Source of the DNA: Meconema thalassinum
Lineage: Eukaryota > Arthropoda > Insecta > Orthoptera > Tettigoniidae
Length of the DNA: 64,000 nt
Direction of reading: 5' to 3'
Assembly: GCA_946902985.2 (NCBI GenBank)
Contig: OX336388.2
Location: 224,214,467 to 224,278,466 of the forward strand
Under the pieces are notes generated by a model. It did not search any database, had not been told where the DNA came from, and was given only the letters and a program-made list of their open reading frames with translations. Shown here piece by piece: positions 21,285-33,058 of the stretch; position 1 is the first letter of the stretch; every line of letters begins with the position of its first letter. A program made the position numbers and the translations under genes.

Positions 21285-21768
21285 AGTTGTTGCGTGATCC
21301 TAAGTGGTCAATTCGCTTGAAAAAAAAAATAACAAATCCTCCCTGACTTTCACCCCCTTAATAAATAATAATAATAACACTGAGCGGTGGGAACACGCTC
21401 GTCACAACAAGACAATGTGAATGAAGCTTCACATAAATAACAAGAAGTTCCGTGAAGAACTATACAGCCTACTTTTCATGCCAATGATTATTCTACAGAA
21501 TATGAACCTATCTAGAATAATGACGAAATTAAGTTGCTAATATCGAAATTTCCAATTAGTTCAAAATACTGTATACCTGGCATAATGTATCCTAATAGAG
21601 CACTACAGTTGGCAGCCCTGATGACTGAATATATTCTTAGTTCCGTCTCTTAAGGTACAAAATACAAAATTTGGTTGAATTCCAATGAATAGCATGGACG
21701 TTACATGCAGTTAAACATTGGATCTAACAGCGCGCGTAAAATCATGTTGGCAACAATGTCATGCATGT

Positions 21769-22029
21769 TGTTGGCAACTCTGGCACTGTACATACTCTAA
21801 TGACAGTTGGTCCCCCTGCTGGAGGGTTGTTGACCCATTAAGAGGAAGGGTCGTTTTCTTACCTGCGTCAAGCAGGACTCACTTGCAAGTAGGTAGCAGT
21901 GGCTACCGGACATGGTGTCATAGCACGCATGTAATATCTACTGTACTTGTTCAGTGTTTAATCATGTACATACAAGGTAAAATATATTTCTTTATACAGT
22001 CCACCACATCGTATTCTATGTATTCGACA
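21769..22029 (+). repeat. BEL 5' LTR
   Basis: 261 bp, TG...CA ends. By family knowledge it contains promoter and polyadenylation functions; 'tacaaggtaaaatatatttc' near 21970 is the only AT-rich promoter/terminator-like block I can point to. Confidence 0.95.
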
Positions 22030-22036
22030 TAAGTTT

Positions 22037-22053
22037 TGGTCCTCCGGGCACGA
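22037..22053 (+). other. Candidate primer-binding site (BEL)
   Basis: TGGTCCTCCGGGCACGA begins 7 nt after the 5' LTR. It starts with TGG, complementary to tRNA CCA ends. I could not match it to a specific tRNA. Confidence 0.4.
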
Positions 22054-22486
22054 TTAGATGGCAAGGAAAACAGTGAAAATTGAACTCTGTGATCCCAAGA
22101 CAGCATGGCTTCGCACGAATGGCGTGGGTTGTTGGCGGCATGGCGACTACTGGACAACAGAATTCATCATCCTGGTAAGTCACCGATCATCCTTAATTAT
22201 TCCTTGTGACTCATATGCATTTCTTTGTTTCTCCATTCAAAACTGTTCGTTTGTACTTGCAATGTATTGGTATTGCTAGTGATCACACATGATTTCGCCC
22301 GTAAAACTGTACGTTATTTGTACGCAGTTTTCCCGCAACTCTTTGAAACAAAACCAGGAGTTCATCTTTGTATTATGTAAATATGTTAGGTATTTGTCTT
22401 TTCGTTTTGTCATTCTTTTACGTATAGGCATTTGGTCTATTGTGATTTTATATCATTCAGCAGTTTATTGGGAATTGCTAGTGAAA

Positions 22487-25400
22487 ATGGAACAAAAGAT
22501 AAAATCACTGTGTAGCAAAAGGGGTAGGTTAAAGGCTAGCTTATCTCGCATACAAGGCTTCGTAGAGAAATTAGGTTCTCAATCTAAGGACGTAGATCAG
22601 TTGGAAGATCGACGGGCTCACTTATCAAAAATCTGGGAAGAATATGAAACAGTTCAATCACAAATAGAGGATTTGAAAGAGGATGAATCATTTCAAGCAG
22701 AACAAGAATCTTATCGCTCCGACTTTGAGGAGCAATACTTCAAAACATCTGGTCTTATAAGATCCATAAACAGTGCAATTTCCAAGTCAGCAACTTCGCT
22801 AAGTGATTCTATTGGTGAATCAACTTCCAGTTCGCAAACACGTTCAGTTAAACTGCCTCAAATAAGTTTACCTACATTCGCAGGTGATTATTTAGAATGG
22901 CCCAATTTTGCCGATACTTTTAAGAATCTCATTCATGAAGATGCAAATTTGTCAAAAATACAGAAATTTCATTACCTAAAATCAGTGGTATCAGGCAGGG
23001 CGGCAGACGTGTTACAGTCTCTAGAAATATCTGCAGCGAATTACGACATAGCGTGGAACCTGTTAAATGAAAGGTTCAATAACCGGCGAGCAATTGTTTC
23101 CTCCCACATTAATTCGGTCCTTCAGATTAACAAAATAGAAGTAGAATCTTCCAAGGCATTAAGAGACTTGTATGACGGCTTCAGAAGGCACATACAGTCG
23201 CTATCAGCGCTTGGTCTGTCTTGTGAAGAACAATTAGATGCCATTTTGATACATTTAATAACAAGCAGATTTGACGCTGAAACATTAAAAAAATGGGAGA
23301 CCTCGTTACCAACCTTTGATCTTCCATCGTATCAGACACTGGACAAATTTCTACTCGAAACATGTAATGCATTGGAATCGATCGAAACTAAGAATTGTGA
23401 TCGCACAAAACAGCTGAAGCAGGTAGGCGTTTCATCTAAACCGAATGCATCTGGTTTCAAACCGAGGCCACTCACGAACCCAGGAAAAAATTGTTTCCTT
23501 TCACAGAAAAATCAGAAATGCCCGCTTTGCACGGAGGAGCATCCCATATTTAGATGCAGAACCTTCACTTCTATGGGTGTTTATGACAGATGGCGGGAGA
23601 TCAAGAAGCATAAGCTCTGTGTTAATTGCCTGTCTGGAAATCACTTCGCTAACGAGTGCACTCGTTCATGTTGTAAGCTGTGCAAGGATAAACACAACAC
23701 CTTGCTTCATAGGGACCAAGGGTCACCGAACCACAATAATAGTCAAACTTCAAACAAGAGTATTGTGTCCAATAATACTTCATTGTCTCCCCTTAATGAG
23801 CAACATAGTAGTAATGCTGTTTCATTGCACAATCACAACAATGATGTTTCCTCTCATGTATTGTTGTCGACAGCAGTAGTGAATGTCAACAATTCAGAGG
23901 GAAAAACCCGTCATGCTCGGGTTGTGTTAGACAGCGGCTCGCAACTCAACTTCATAACCAGGGAATTAGCTCATCAATTACGATTGTTAAAGACAATGAC
24001 TAATATTCCGATACATGGGTTGCATAACACTACCATCAAGGTGGGGTCGGTGGTAAGAACAAAGATTTCTTCGCGGTTCGGTTCCTTTGAACGAATCATG
24101 ACATTTCACGTAATACCTTCAATTACTGGCCAGTGCTTACCCACTAAAAATATCAACATCACAGATTGGAGTATTCCAGAGTTTATATTAGAAAACCTTG
24201 CGGATCCTCAATTTAATGTGTCATCATCCATAGACATTCTCATTGGAGCAGAATTCTTTTACGATCTTATCGGCGCAGAACAATTTCAGCTCGACAGTTT
24301 CTTAAACAAACTACCGTTGTTTCGCAACACGGCTCTTGGCTGGGTAGCAGCAGGTAGTGTTGGTTTGTCTGAAAAGCACGCAGATAACAGTTCTTCCTGC
24401 CTCTTTGTGTCAGGTAAGATATTCAATGAGCCGGGGAAAGCACTGCTTGGCCAAGGACATTCTGAGCAAGAGATTAGTGAGAGGCTATTTACTGACGGTC
24501 ACAGAAGGAATCCACAGGGTAGGTTCATAGTCCCACTACTCCTTAAAGAGGACCCGAGTCAGCTAGGTAGCAATGTTAATGAGGCAATTAGACGGTTTCA
24601 CAGCCTAGAGAAGCGTTTTGAAAGGCAGCCCCAAGTCAAGTCGGAGTACGTACAGTTTATGAGAGAGTACACTGACCTGGATCATATGGAGGAAATTCCC
24701 AGTAATGAGATAAACAAACCATTGCAGTACTACCTTCCGCATCATTGTGTATTTAAGGGTAATTCATTGACAACGCGCACTCGCGTGGTATTTGATGGCA
24801 GCTCGAAGGGCGATTCTGTATTATCCCTCAATGATTTGTTATTAGTAGGACCGATCGTTCAAGATGATTTATTTTCAATTTTGGCTAGATTTCGCATGCA
24901 TCGCTATGTATTGACCGCTGACATAGAAAAAATGTATCGGCAGGTCCTCATAGAACCTGCACATACTGACTTTCAGCGTATCGTGTGGAGGGAGTCCCCT
25001 AAGGACGAGCTTAAACATTATCGTCTCAAAACAGTCACATATGGCACGTCATGTGCACCCTTCCTGGCCACAAGATGCCTCTCTCAATTGGCGAATGACA
25101 CTAAGGAGGAATTTCCTGAAGCTTCGAATGTAATACGGCGGGATTTTTATGTTGACGATTTAATGACAGGTTGTGAATCAACTGACGGCTTAAGAACCAC
25201 TCACAAGTGTGTTTCAGATATTTTATCCAGTGCGGGTTTTACCTTAAGAAAATGGTGTTCGAATGAGCCCAATGTACTATCGAGCATTTCTAACCACGAA
25301 ACAGATCCCAAGTACATTATTAAGGTAGATGAAGCTGAAGACTTGAAGTTGTTGGGGCTATCTTGGAAACCCATCACAGACACTTTTCAGTTTGAGTTGA

Positions 25401-27706
25401 GAAGTGATTTCAGTTCGACACAGATAAACAAAAGAATAATTCTATCAGACCTGGCTAAAATATTTGACCCCTTAGGGCTTTTGGCCCCAGTATTGATTAA
25501 GGGTAAGATTTTCGTCCAGCAACTGTGGCAAATGAACTTAAATTGGGACGACGTTCTCACAATAGAACTTCAAATTAAATGGATTCGTTATATGCAGGAT
25601 ATTGCTAAATTGAAGGAGTTCAAAGTGCCTCGTCATGTTAGGGCAGTAGAATTTGTGGAGTATGAAATTCATGGATTTTGTGACGCGTCTCAGATTGCTT
25701 ACGGCGCTTGTGTTTATGTAAGATCTCAGACAGGAGATGGTAAAATAACAGTTCACTTATTGTGTTCCAAGTCTCGCGTTGCGTCATTAGGCTCAGTAAC
25801 TTTACCAAGATTAGAACTATGCAGTGCTGTATTACTTGCTCAGTTGGTCGAAAGAGTCATGAGATCCATAAACGTAACTAAAGAAAAGTGTTTTTGTTGG
25901 ACTGACTCCACAATAGCATTAGCATGGATTTCGGGCCATCCACACCAGTGGAAAACATACGTCGCTAATCGAGTGTCGCAGATTCAACAGTTGACAAATA
26001 TTGATTGTTGGCAGCACATCTCTACTCATCATAACCCAGCAGATATGATCTCGAGAGGAGTTACCGCGGAGAAGCTGTTAAATTCATCATTTTGGTTATC
26101 GGGACCATCTTGGCTTTCAGTTAATAAAGACGAATGGCCTTCACAGCAGAGGCATAGCTCTCAAGAATTACCTGAAGTTAGGAAAACTAAAATCGTTCTA
26201 GTGTCATCTACAGAATCCCTTGGATCGAATCTGATTAACAGATACTCTTCCTGGAGCAAGCTGATTATAATAACAGCTCTCGTGCTCAGATTTATCAAAA
26301 ATCTTAAAACTAAAAGAGACAGACAAACAGGTGCTCTTAATCCGGTAGAACTAGAGCAGGCTAAGTATTTATGGTGTAAAATTGCGCAAGGTTCTGAATT
26401 TTCACAAGACATAAAGGCTCTCAAACAAAATTTGCCACTACCCAAGGGAAGCAATTTACATGGATTAGCACCGTATTTGGATGATCAGGGTCTGTTACGG
26501 GTAGGAGGCCGTCTGCAAAATACTAAACTATCGGTCAACAGAAGACATCCTATTTTATTACCTGGCAATCATCGCATTACAATAATGTTATTTGATCATT
26601 TTCATTTTGTTTTTCTTCATGCTGGAGCTCAGACTTTATTGACTATGATGCGACAGCAATACTGGCCTCTATGTGGGAGGAACGGTGCTCGAAAGGCAGT
26701 GTATCGATGTAAGACGTGTTTTCAATTCTCGTCTCGGCCGTATCAACCGATAATGGGATCGCTACCTGAAAGGAGAGTAGTTCCCAGTCGACCATTTGCA
26801 TCTTCAGGAATAGATTTCTGTGGCCCAGTATATTTACGGCCTTCCTCCAGGAAGGGCGCTCGGATTAAGGCATATATAGCTATGTTTGTTTGTTTTGCCA
26901 CAAAGGCTGTACATATTGAACTTGTAAGCGATCTGTCTACAGCTGCTTTTTTAGCATCACTGAAAAGATTCATGGCTAGACGAGGAACTTGCACCCACAT
27001 ATTCACTGACAACGCAACTAATTTCGTAGGTGCATCACGTGAGCTAAAGAAATTCTTTAATGATGTGAATACCAAGCAGTCACTCATAAGCTTTGCTACT
27101 GAGAAGGGGATTCAGTGGCATTTTAGTCCTCCTGGTTCACCTCACTTCGGAGGGTTGTGGGAGGCTGCAGTTAAATCAGCTAAGTATCACCTTAAGAGAA
27201 TAGTAGGAAATGCTGCATTGTCGTTTGAAGAAATGACTACAGTGCTTGTACAGATAGAGGCAGTTTTGAATTCGCGCCCCCTCTGCCCACTATCCTCTGA
27301 TCCCAATGATCCGGAAGTATTAACCCCATCCCACTTCCTGATCGGTGGCTCATTTCATCTTCCTGTGGAAGAAGATGTGTCTCAGACTCCCTTGAATAGA
27401 CTGAAGCGCTGGCAACTGCTTCAGGCTATGTTCCAGCAATTTTGGCGTCGATGGTCCAAGGAATATCTCGGACAACTCCAACAGCGTTCTAAATGGCGGT
27501 CGCCCGGACAATCCCCACAAATCGACACTCTGGTTGTTCTGAAGGAAGAGGGCGTGCCTCCACTTCATTGGAAACTGGGCCGTGTCGCAGCAGTGCATCC
27601 AGGAACCGACGGAGTTACGAGGGCTGTTACCATCAAAACACCCAGCGGAGCTCTTTTGAAAAGAGCAGTGTCAAGACTTTGCCCATTGTTGAGTGAAGAG
27701 AAGTGA
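22487..27706 (+). CDS. BEL/Pao gag-pol polyprotein
   Basis: One uninterrupted frame. I choose ATG 22487 (MEQKIKSLCSKRG, 1739 aa), because the upstream 66 codons from 22289 are hydrophobic and unlike gag. Order: coiled-coil-like N-terminus and BEL-type gag; zinc knuckles CPLCTEEHPIFRC (about 23519) and CVNCLSGNHFANEC (about 23618), with a further Cys-rich stretch; aspartic protease with VVLDSGSQLNFI (DSG at 23930-23938); reverse transcriptase with FYVDDLMTG (YVDD at 25148-25159); RNase H starting FCDASQIAYGAC (about 25677); an HHCC-type zinc region (HAGAQTLL...CKTCFQF); integrase with Asp codons at 26813 and 27008 and Glu at 27161; and a C-terminal tail typical of BEL. All catalytic motifs are present. 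No env. It makes capsid, protease, RT, RNase H and integrase for its own copying. Confidence 0.93.
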   Translation: MEQKIKSLCSKRGRLKASLSRIQGFVEKLGSQSKDVDQLEDRRAHLSKIWEEYETVQSQIEDLKEDESFQAEQESYRSDFEEQYFKTSGLIRSINSAISKSATSLSDSIGESTSSSQTRSVKLPQISLPTFAGDYLEWPNFADTFKNLIHEDANLSKIQKFHYLKSVVSGRAADVLQSLEISAANYDIAWNLLNERFNNRRAIVSSHINSVLQINKIEVESSKALRDLYDGFRRHIQSLSALGLSCEEQLDAILIHLITSRFDAETLKKWETSLPTFDLPSYQTLDKFLLETCNALESIETKNCDRTKQLKQVGVSSKPNASGFKPRPLTNPGKNCFLSQKNQKCPLCTEEHPIFRCRTFTSMGVYDRWREIKKHKLCVNCLSGNHFANECTRSCCKLCKDKHNTLLHRDQGSPNHNNSQTSNKSIVSNNTSLSPLNEQHSSNAVSLHNHNNDVSSHVLLSTAVVNVNNSEGKTRHARVVLDSGSQLNFITRELAHQLRLLKTMTNIPIHGLHNTTIKVGSVVRTKISSRFGSFERIMTFHVIPSITGQCLPTKNINITDWSIPEFILENLADPQFNVSSSIDILIGAEFFYDLIGAEQFQLDSFLNKLPLFRNTALGWVAAGSVGLSEKHADNSSSCLFVSGKIFNEPGKALLGQGHSEQEISERLFTDGHRRNPQGRFIVPLLLKEDPSQLGSNVNEAIRRFHSLEKRFERQPQVKSEYVQFMREYTDLDHMEEIPSNEINKPLQYYLPHHCVFKGNSLTTRTRVVFDGSSKGDSVLSLNDLLLVGPIVQDDLFSILARFRMHRYVLTADIEKMYRQVLIEPAHTDFQRIVWRESPKDELKHYRLKTVTYGTSCAPFLATRCLSQLANDTKEEFPEASNVIRRDFYVDDLMTGCESTDGLRTTHKCVSDILSSAGFTLRKWCSNEPNVLSSISNHETDPKYIIKVDEAEDLKLLGLSWKPITDTFQFELRSDFSSTQINKRIILSDLAKIFDPLGLLAPVLIKGKIFVQQLWQMNLNWDDVLTIELQIKWIRYMQDIAKLKEFKVPRHVRAVEFVEYEIHGFCDASQIAYGACVYVRSQTGDGKITVHLLCSKSRVASLGSVTLPRLELCSAVLLAQLVERVMRSINVTKEKCFCWTDSTIALAWISGHPHQWKTYVANRVSQIQQLTNIDCWQHISTHHNPADMISRGVTAEKLLNSSFWLSGPSWLSVNKDEWPSQQRHSSQELPEVRKTKIVLVSSTESLGSNLINRYSSWSKLIIITALVLRFIKNLKTKRDRQTGALNPVELEQAKYLWCKIAQGSEFSQDIKALKQNLPLPKGSNLHGLAPYLDDQGLLRVGGRLQNTKLSVNRRHPILLPGNHRITIMLFDHFHFVFLHAGAQTLLTMMRQQYWPLCGRNGARKAVYRCKTCFQFSSRPYQPIMGSLPERRVVPSRPFASSGIDFCGPVYLRPSSRKGARIKAYIAMFVCFATKAVHIELVSDLSTAAFLASLKRFMARRGTCTHIFTDNATNFVGASRELKKFFNDVNTKQSLISFATEKGIQWHFSPPGSPHFGGLWEAAVKSAKYHLKRIVGNAALSFEEMTTVLVQIEAVLNSRPLCPLSSDPNDPEVLTPSHFLIGGSFHLPVEEDVSQTPLNRLKRWQLLQAMFQQFWRRWSKEYLGQLQQRSKWRSPGQSPQIDTLVVLKEEGVPPLHWKLGRVAAVHPGTDGVTRAVTIKTPSGALLKRAVSRLCPLLSEEK

Positions 27707-27806
27707 ATTGTTTAAATGTTTGTGTACATAGTGTTTATTTCAACTTATTCCAGTTAATAGAACAAAGTGACAGTATTTAATTGTTGTTTGAAATATTTGC
27801 TATTTC

Positions 27807-27817
27807 AAGGGGGGGAG
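27807..27817 (+). other. BEL polypurine tract
   Basis: AAGGGGGGGAG just upstream of the 3' LTR start at 27820, the expected place for plus-strand DNA priming. Confidence 0.8.
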
Positions 27818-27819
27818 TA

Positions 27820-28080
27820 TGTTGGCAACTCTGGCACTGTACATACTCTAATGACAGTTGGTCCCCCTGCTGGAGGGTTGTTGACCCATTAAGAGGAAGG
27901 GTCGTTTTCTTACCTGCGTCAAGCAGGACTCACTTGCAAGTAGGTAGCAGTGGCTACCGGACATGGTGTCATAGCACGCATGTAATATCTACTGTACTTG
28001 TTCAGTGTTTAATCATGTACATACAAGGTAAAATATATTTCTTTATACAGTCCACCACATCGTATTCTATGTATTCGACA
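27820..28080 (+). repeat. BEL 3' LTR
   Basis: 261 bp, identical by eye to the 5' LTR. Confidence 0.95.
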
Positions 28081-29178
28081 CATGTATTGGTCAGAAATAA
28101 TCTGAAATAATATGATCTATTGTTGTGCCAATTTTGAATGAAATCCATTAGTTAGTATAGAAGTTACATGCATTTTAAAATTGGACCTATCAGCAGGCTT
28201 AGAATCATGTTGGCAGCACTGACGTATATTAGTTACTTCAAATTCGTCTAGAATGCCAGGTACTATACGTGTGCAAAGTTTAGAGCTATTGGCTTGCATA
28301 CTTTCTGATATATTGATATTAGGGTAACAAAAATAGGGACAGCACATATTAACAGTTGGCAGCACTGGTTGCTCCTTAGAATACGTATAGTCATATCTGT
28401 TATGGTACTCATAGCACATACGAAATTTGGTTGAAATCCAAATGATAGTATGGAAGTTACATGTATTTAAAGTTGGACCTGTCAGCAGGCTTAGAATCAT
28501 GTTGGTAGCACTGACGTATATAAGTTACTCCAAATTAATATAGAATGTCAGGTACTATACGTGTGCACAGTTTAAAGCTGTCGGCTTGCATGCTTTGTGA
28601 TATATTGGTATTTGGATAAAAAATAGGGGCATTTATTAACAGTTGGCAGCCCTGGTAGGTCTTAAGAATACGCTCAGTCATATCTGGTTATGTACACATA
28701 CAACATACGAAATTTGGTTGAATTCCAATTGATAGTATAGAAGTTATATGCATTTAAAAATTGGACCTATCAGGAGGCTTATAATCATTTTGGCAACACT
28801 GCCATGTTTAGCCTCCTGGAAATTAAACTGAAATATTATGATCTGTACGTGTGCCAATTTTGAAATCGCTCCCATTCATACTTTCCAAGATATCCAACAT
28901 GGAGCTCAAATTTCAATTGCGATTTTTTAGCAGTTGGTAGCACTGACATCATTTTCAAATATGGCCGTGAGATATTCAGGTATAGATCTTTACTCCTACC
29001 AAATTTTGTTTCGATTGCTGCAGCCGTTTAGGAGTTGATAGGGGGGGGGGGCACACACACAGCCAGACAGACAGACAGAAGGACAGACAGACAGACAAAC
29101 AGACAGACACACATTTGCCCGATCTCATAAGTTTACTTTTTCCTAATTTTTGCAAAATGTGAAAAGTAGGCTAAAAAT

Positions 29179-30941
29179 CATAACATAAGCATTTGAGCAG
29201 TAAGAACTCACTCGTCAACATAAGGATACACGTCCATTATTTTCTGGTCAAGAAGTTATATAATGTGCGGTGTACTGTTCGTTAATAAGAAATCGAGTAC
29301 TGATGCGAGTCCGTTTGCAACTGAAACAGACATGTTGCTTACGGAGTGCATCTTTTAAATCGCACTACGGCTATGGGACCCACCCTTAATTAATACACCA
29401 TAATTAATACTGACACATGCAAGATCTAATAATATTAACAGAATGAAGAATCTCCCTGAGATCCTAGCTGGTGCCAGAGCACACGGAACACAAAAAGAGC
29501 ATGCCAGAAATAGGCCCAAAAAGCTCTCATCATAACTTGGGAACATAGCTTCGCGCACCCTAACTTGATACGGGTCAAGGACGCGTAAAAATAAACACAC
29601 CAAAAAATGAACCAACAACAACAAAATACAAGCCTAACGGCTGAAAAACAATGTTTACATTTATATTAAACGCCAGACAAACACGAATTTCGGTGGCTAC
29701 CTTACAATTATGGACAGCTCCCATTTTAATCAACAATACACATTATAACCGATCAGGTTTTGTGAATTTAAACAACATCTTAAATTGCAGTACAGGAAGC
29801 AAGCCTGTTCTAATGACAAGACACGTTATCTGATTGAGCGCTCCCCTATTTGTATGAGTCAACACTGCCACAAATACCTCTCTCAGTCCGCAAGCTCGGT
29901 GCAGTTTCACTCTGGAAACGTCAACAGATCTCGGCCATCCCCTTGGATGACGAGAAACACCAATATATACCACAAGTCCAGCCTCGCGAGGACATGAACT
30001 GGGTTGACGTGGAGCAAGACAGAATAATCGCCATGATATATTCTCGCTAGCACATCATAAAAAAATCACATAACGCACCCATAGCTTCGACTGACTCTCA
30101 TACACACACTCTGGGTCGGCTCAAAACAGATCAACAATATCGCGTCCAAAGACACATTAACAAAAATACACAACAAAAACACGGGTGCAAAGTGCCATCC
30201 CGTTCAAATCTTCTGGAAAGCAACTATCAAAATAATCCTGATCCGTCATAAAATTCTACTCACAAATAATCTTTTACCCTCCAATTTCTATTTTTAATCT
30301 CAAAATTAATTCAGTTCCATTTTTGTTGTAAGGCATATCTCCGAATAATAATGCTTGACCGCGATTTACGCAAGCGAAAGCGAGCACGGGCTCCGCGTGT
30401 CGCTCCGTACAGTTAAACCAAATACAATCTCAAAATATATAAATTACGCAACGCTCGGCTAGTCCCATATTTAATGTGTCAGTAAAATAAAAACTAATAA
30501 TCTACATTACCAAGCAAGCAAACCAATATTTACAAAAATATCCCATAATACCGTAGCTGATTTAATAAATAAATAAATTTATTTGGTACTCAATCCTTTA
30601 AACAGCGCCAAGAATACGTCTGCAGCCATCTCCTTTAAGATGTTTATCTGGTCATTGACATCTTTAGGCAAATGTCCTGCTGGTTCCCAGATCCATTCTC
30701 GTACTTAGGCGTCATCTCGTGCTGAATTAAATAAAGTTTTTGTCAGATACACACACGATATAATTCCTACTATATTCACCTATCAAGTACTATATTCCTT
30801 GACAGTCTATTTGGTGAATTACTTCGATGAACTGGTCCTACTGATAGTGCTGGGACTATAAATAAATCACTGAAGTTATACTTATAAAGTGACGACACTG
30901 TTCCATGTTCACATACATGAAAATATGCGGAGTATGAATCT
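29179..30941. other. No recognisable feature (about 1.8 kb)
   Basis: AT-rich DNA with short ORFs only (up to 89 codons) that overlap each other on both strands. No domain or repeat terminus recognised. It is one of the longest stretches I cannot assign and may hold older unique DNA. Confidence 0.35.
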
Positions 30942-31042
30942 TACGTCCTCAGACGTACAGAAATAAGTAATGTGTGTTACGTCCTCAGACGCACAGAAAT
31001 AAGTGATATGTTCCGTCCTCAGACGTACAAAAATTAGTAATG
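30942..31042 (+). repeat. Short tandem array, about three ~38-bp units
   Basis: Three imperfect repeats built on 'cgtcctcagacgtacagaaa' and 'taagtaatg' (starts near 30944, 30981, 31014). Confidence 0.75.
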
Positions 31043-31765
31043 CTCCTCGAAGCATTTTGGATCCTTATAAATGACACTGACTAGGGTAGGTGTGGAAGGG
31101 GATATATTAAAAAATGTTCCATAATAACTATCAGACTAGCATGCGATCGGTATCATTGAGTTCGTAGTAGTGTGGAGGTTACGATTATGCTGTAGCCGGC
31201 TTGAATCGATCGTGGAATTAATCTGTAGATAACTCCCGCGTTAATTTACCAGTGCGCGTTCCCAAGCCGAGTTCCCGCTAAGACAAGGCGTCTTGATATT
31301 ATTGGCCCAGACTGTTGTATGTCTTTGCGCGCTTTTACATATATTCCAGTAGTAGGGAGTGGTTAACATGATGATAGACCAATTGCTTCGTAGCATTCAA
31401 TTTCTTCCTTGGCGCCAATCTTCCTAGCAACAAACCATATTGTGCGTGCCCACGCCAACATTCGCGCTAAAAATTGCACCTGTCCTGTGTCCCAAGAATA
31501 TAAACGCATCCTCCTAAAATACCACAGGAGCTTAAACCATTGTGTCCTCTCGGCCACTGATTTCTCAATATATCCCAACACCGTCTGGCTCTCATATCTG
31601 TTGTCTGTAGAAATGTATCAAAAGATGATGAATAATTATTAGAATCCTTTATACAACCTGTGGATAAAGGGTTCACAACCAACCATAATAACTCAAAATT
31701 TTTGAACGTTTCTCTTTAAAATATACACTTCCTTTACTCTGTGGCCTGGTCGTAAGCTAGCTATA
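31043..31765. other. No recognisable feature
   Basis: Nothing recognised; small overlapping ORFs only. Confidence 0.3.
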
Positions 31766-31860
31766 TACGAGAGGTGTTCTTGTTTTCAAGTTCCGATGGA
31801 CTGTATAAAAATAACAGATTGACAAACCAAACTGATTTTACTACTAAATATTTGCTTGTT

Positions 31861-32578
31861 TTATCCTTTCAAATGATCTTGTCGACTTGGGTCTACCGTT
31901 ATGCGTTACGGTTACGGCGTGTATGACGTCATCATGTTGTTCAGTGCATATGCACCAAGTCTGAGTTTACTGCTGGGGCCTGCCGTTATGCGATACGGAG
32001 ACGGCGAGTGCGTGACGTCAGACAGGAATACAGGGTGACACCTAAAGAAGTGTGCAAGATGTCAGACAAGAATACAGGGTGACTCCTAAAGAGGTGAACA
32101 AGATGTCAGACAAGACTACAGGGTGACTCCTAAAGAGGTGAACAAGATGTCAGACAAGACTACAGAGTGACTCCTAAAGAGGTGTACAAGATGTCACAAA
32201 AGAATACAGGGTGACTTCTAAAGAGATATACAAGATGCCAAATAAGAATACAGGGTGCCTCCTAAAGAGGTGTGCAGCATGTCAGAGCACAATACAGAGT
32301 GACACTTAACGAGGTGTACAGTATGTTAGATTCAATTCAAATACAGGGTGACCCCTAAAGAAGGTTGCAATATATCAGATTCAAATAATGGGTGACCCTT
32401 AAAGAGTTGTAAAAGATGTCAGACTGAAATACAGGGTGACCCTTAAAGAGGTGCCCGCCCGGGAAGCCAAATGGAGTCTGTTGAGAAGCCCTCCTGAGGC
32501 TTTCTAACAAGTGTAGCATTTGTAGCATGCGTCATTTGAAATGATATAAAGTCTAGTCTCTCAGACTGACTATCTTTT
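31861..32578 (-). repeat. TR4 copy 4 with 44-bp minisatellite
   Basis: Reverse TR4: 3' side hairpin TATCCTTTCAAATGAT at 31862-31877, inverse CATTTGAAATGATA at 32533-32546, 5' module 'gtctctcagactgactatc' near 32551-32573. It keeps 'gtatgacgtcatcatg' blocks typical of TR4 and contains a minisatellite not seen in the other copies. It lies just inside the left TIR of FB-P. Confidence 0.65.
32010..32455 (+). repeat. 44-bp minisatellite (about 10 units)
   Basis: Unit of about 44 bp with core 'tacagggtgactcctaaaga', 'ggtg.acaagatgtcaga'. The 'cctaaag' landmark recurs at 32041, 32085, 32129 and onward at the same spacing, with later units more diverged. Confidence 0.9.
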
Positions 32579-32771
32579 TTTCTTATGTCTCAACAAAATC
32601 GCCAAAACGATTGAAACATTTGTCGTATCGTTACACCAGTTTTCCAATGCTTTCGGTAAATAATTCTGCCGCCACTGAGGTGAATACATCTGGAGAGTCT
32701 CCTGAAGTGTTTCATTTTTGGCGAGGCGTTGATGCCCAACCATACCTTAAATACTCGAAAAAGGTGAAAAT

Positions 32772-32868
32772 CATTCACGACCGCACTGTGCAAACGTTAA
32801 GATAGACTTTTTCAAAGAATTCAAGTGTGAAGTTTTGGACCATCTGCCGTTTAGTCCAAACCAGCACT
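32772..32868 (+). pseudogene. Mariner transposase catalytic-region relic
   Basis: One frame reads HSRPHCANVKIDFFKEF followed by KCEVLDHLPFSPN, which lines up with the mariner DNARPH...SPD region, with the DNA of DNARPH changed and the SPD Asp replaced by Asn. A matching relic is on FB-P copy 2. It shows what FB-P derives from. Confidence 0.6.
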
Positions 32869-33058
32869 GAATGATTTTCACCTTTCTCCAGAATAGAAGT
32901 TATCATTGGGCGGCAACGCCTCGCCAAAAAGGAAACACTTCAGGAGACTCTCCAGACGTACCCACCTCAGTGGCGGCAGAATTTTTTTGCCGAGGGCATT
33001 GGAAAGCTGGTGTAACGATACGACAAATGTTTTAATCGTTTTGGCGATTATGTTGTGA

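Larger units (their letters stand above)
21769..28080 (+). mobile_element. BEL/Pao LTR retrotransposon, complete
   Basis: A 6312-bp element: 261-bp LTRs (21769-22029, 27820-28080) beginning TGTTGGCAAC and ending TTCGACA, which I read as identical base for base; a 5-bp target duplication catgt (21764-21768, 28081-28085); a candidate primer-binding site; one long open frame; and a polypurine tract. TR1 copy 2 shows the uninterrupted site ('atgcatgtattgat' near 48271). Identical LTRs, a perfect TSD and an unbroken frame indicate a very recent insertion. Confidence 0.95.
21439..29178 (+). repeat. TR1 copy 1, split by the BEL element
   Basis: Start module 'aacaagaagttccgtgaaga' then AGCCTACTTTTC at 21466-21477; the inverse GAAAAGTAGGCT is at 29161-29172, preceded by a CTACTTTTT...AAAAGTAG hairpin. 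Without BEL (21769-28080 plus one TSD) the element is about 1.42 kb, close to copy 2 (1.44 kb). It holds ~290-bp tandem units ('ggacctatcagcaggctt' type landmarks at about 28184, 28474 and 28764) and a GACA-rich tract at about 29065-29110. A CATAA on each side (21432-21436, 29179-29183) may be a duplication or chance. Confidence 0.75.

Noticed and set aside
22058..22279. Short ORF upstream of BEL gag
   Set aside because: Lies in the leader; 73 codons, no gag-like content, different frame from the polyprotein.
29179..30941. Host exon candidates
   Set aside because: No long or domain-bearing frame and no convincing splice-bounded coding block; cannot support a host gene here.
32010..32455. CRISPR-like regular array
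   Set aside because: Units repeat along their whole 44 bp with no variable spacers; it is a minisatellite in a eukaryotic transposon.
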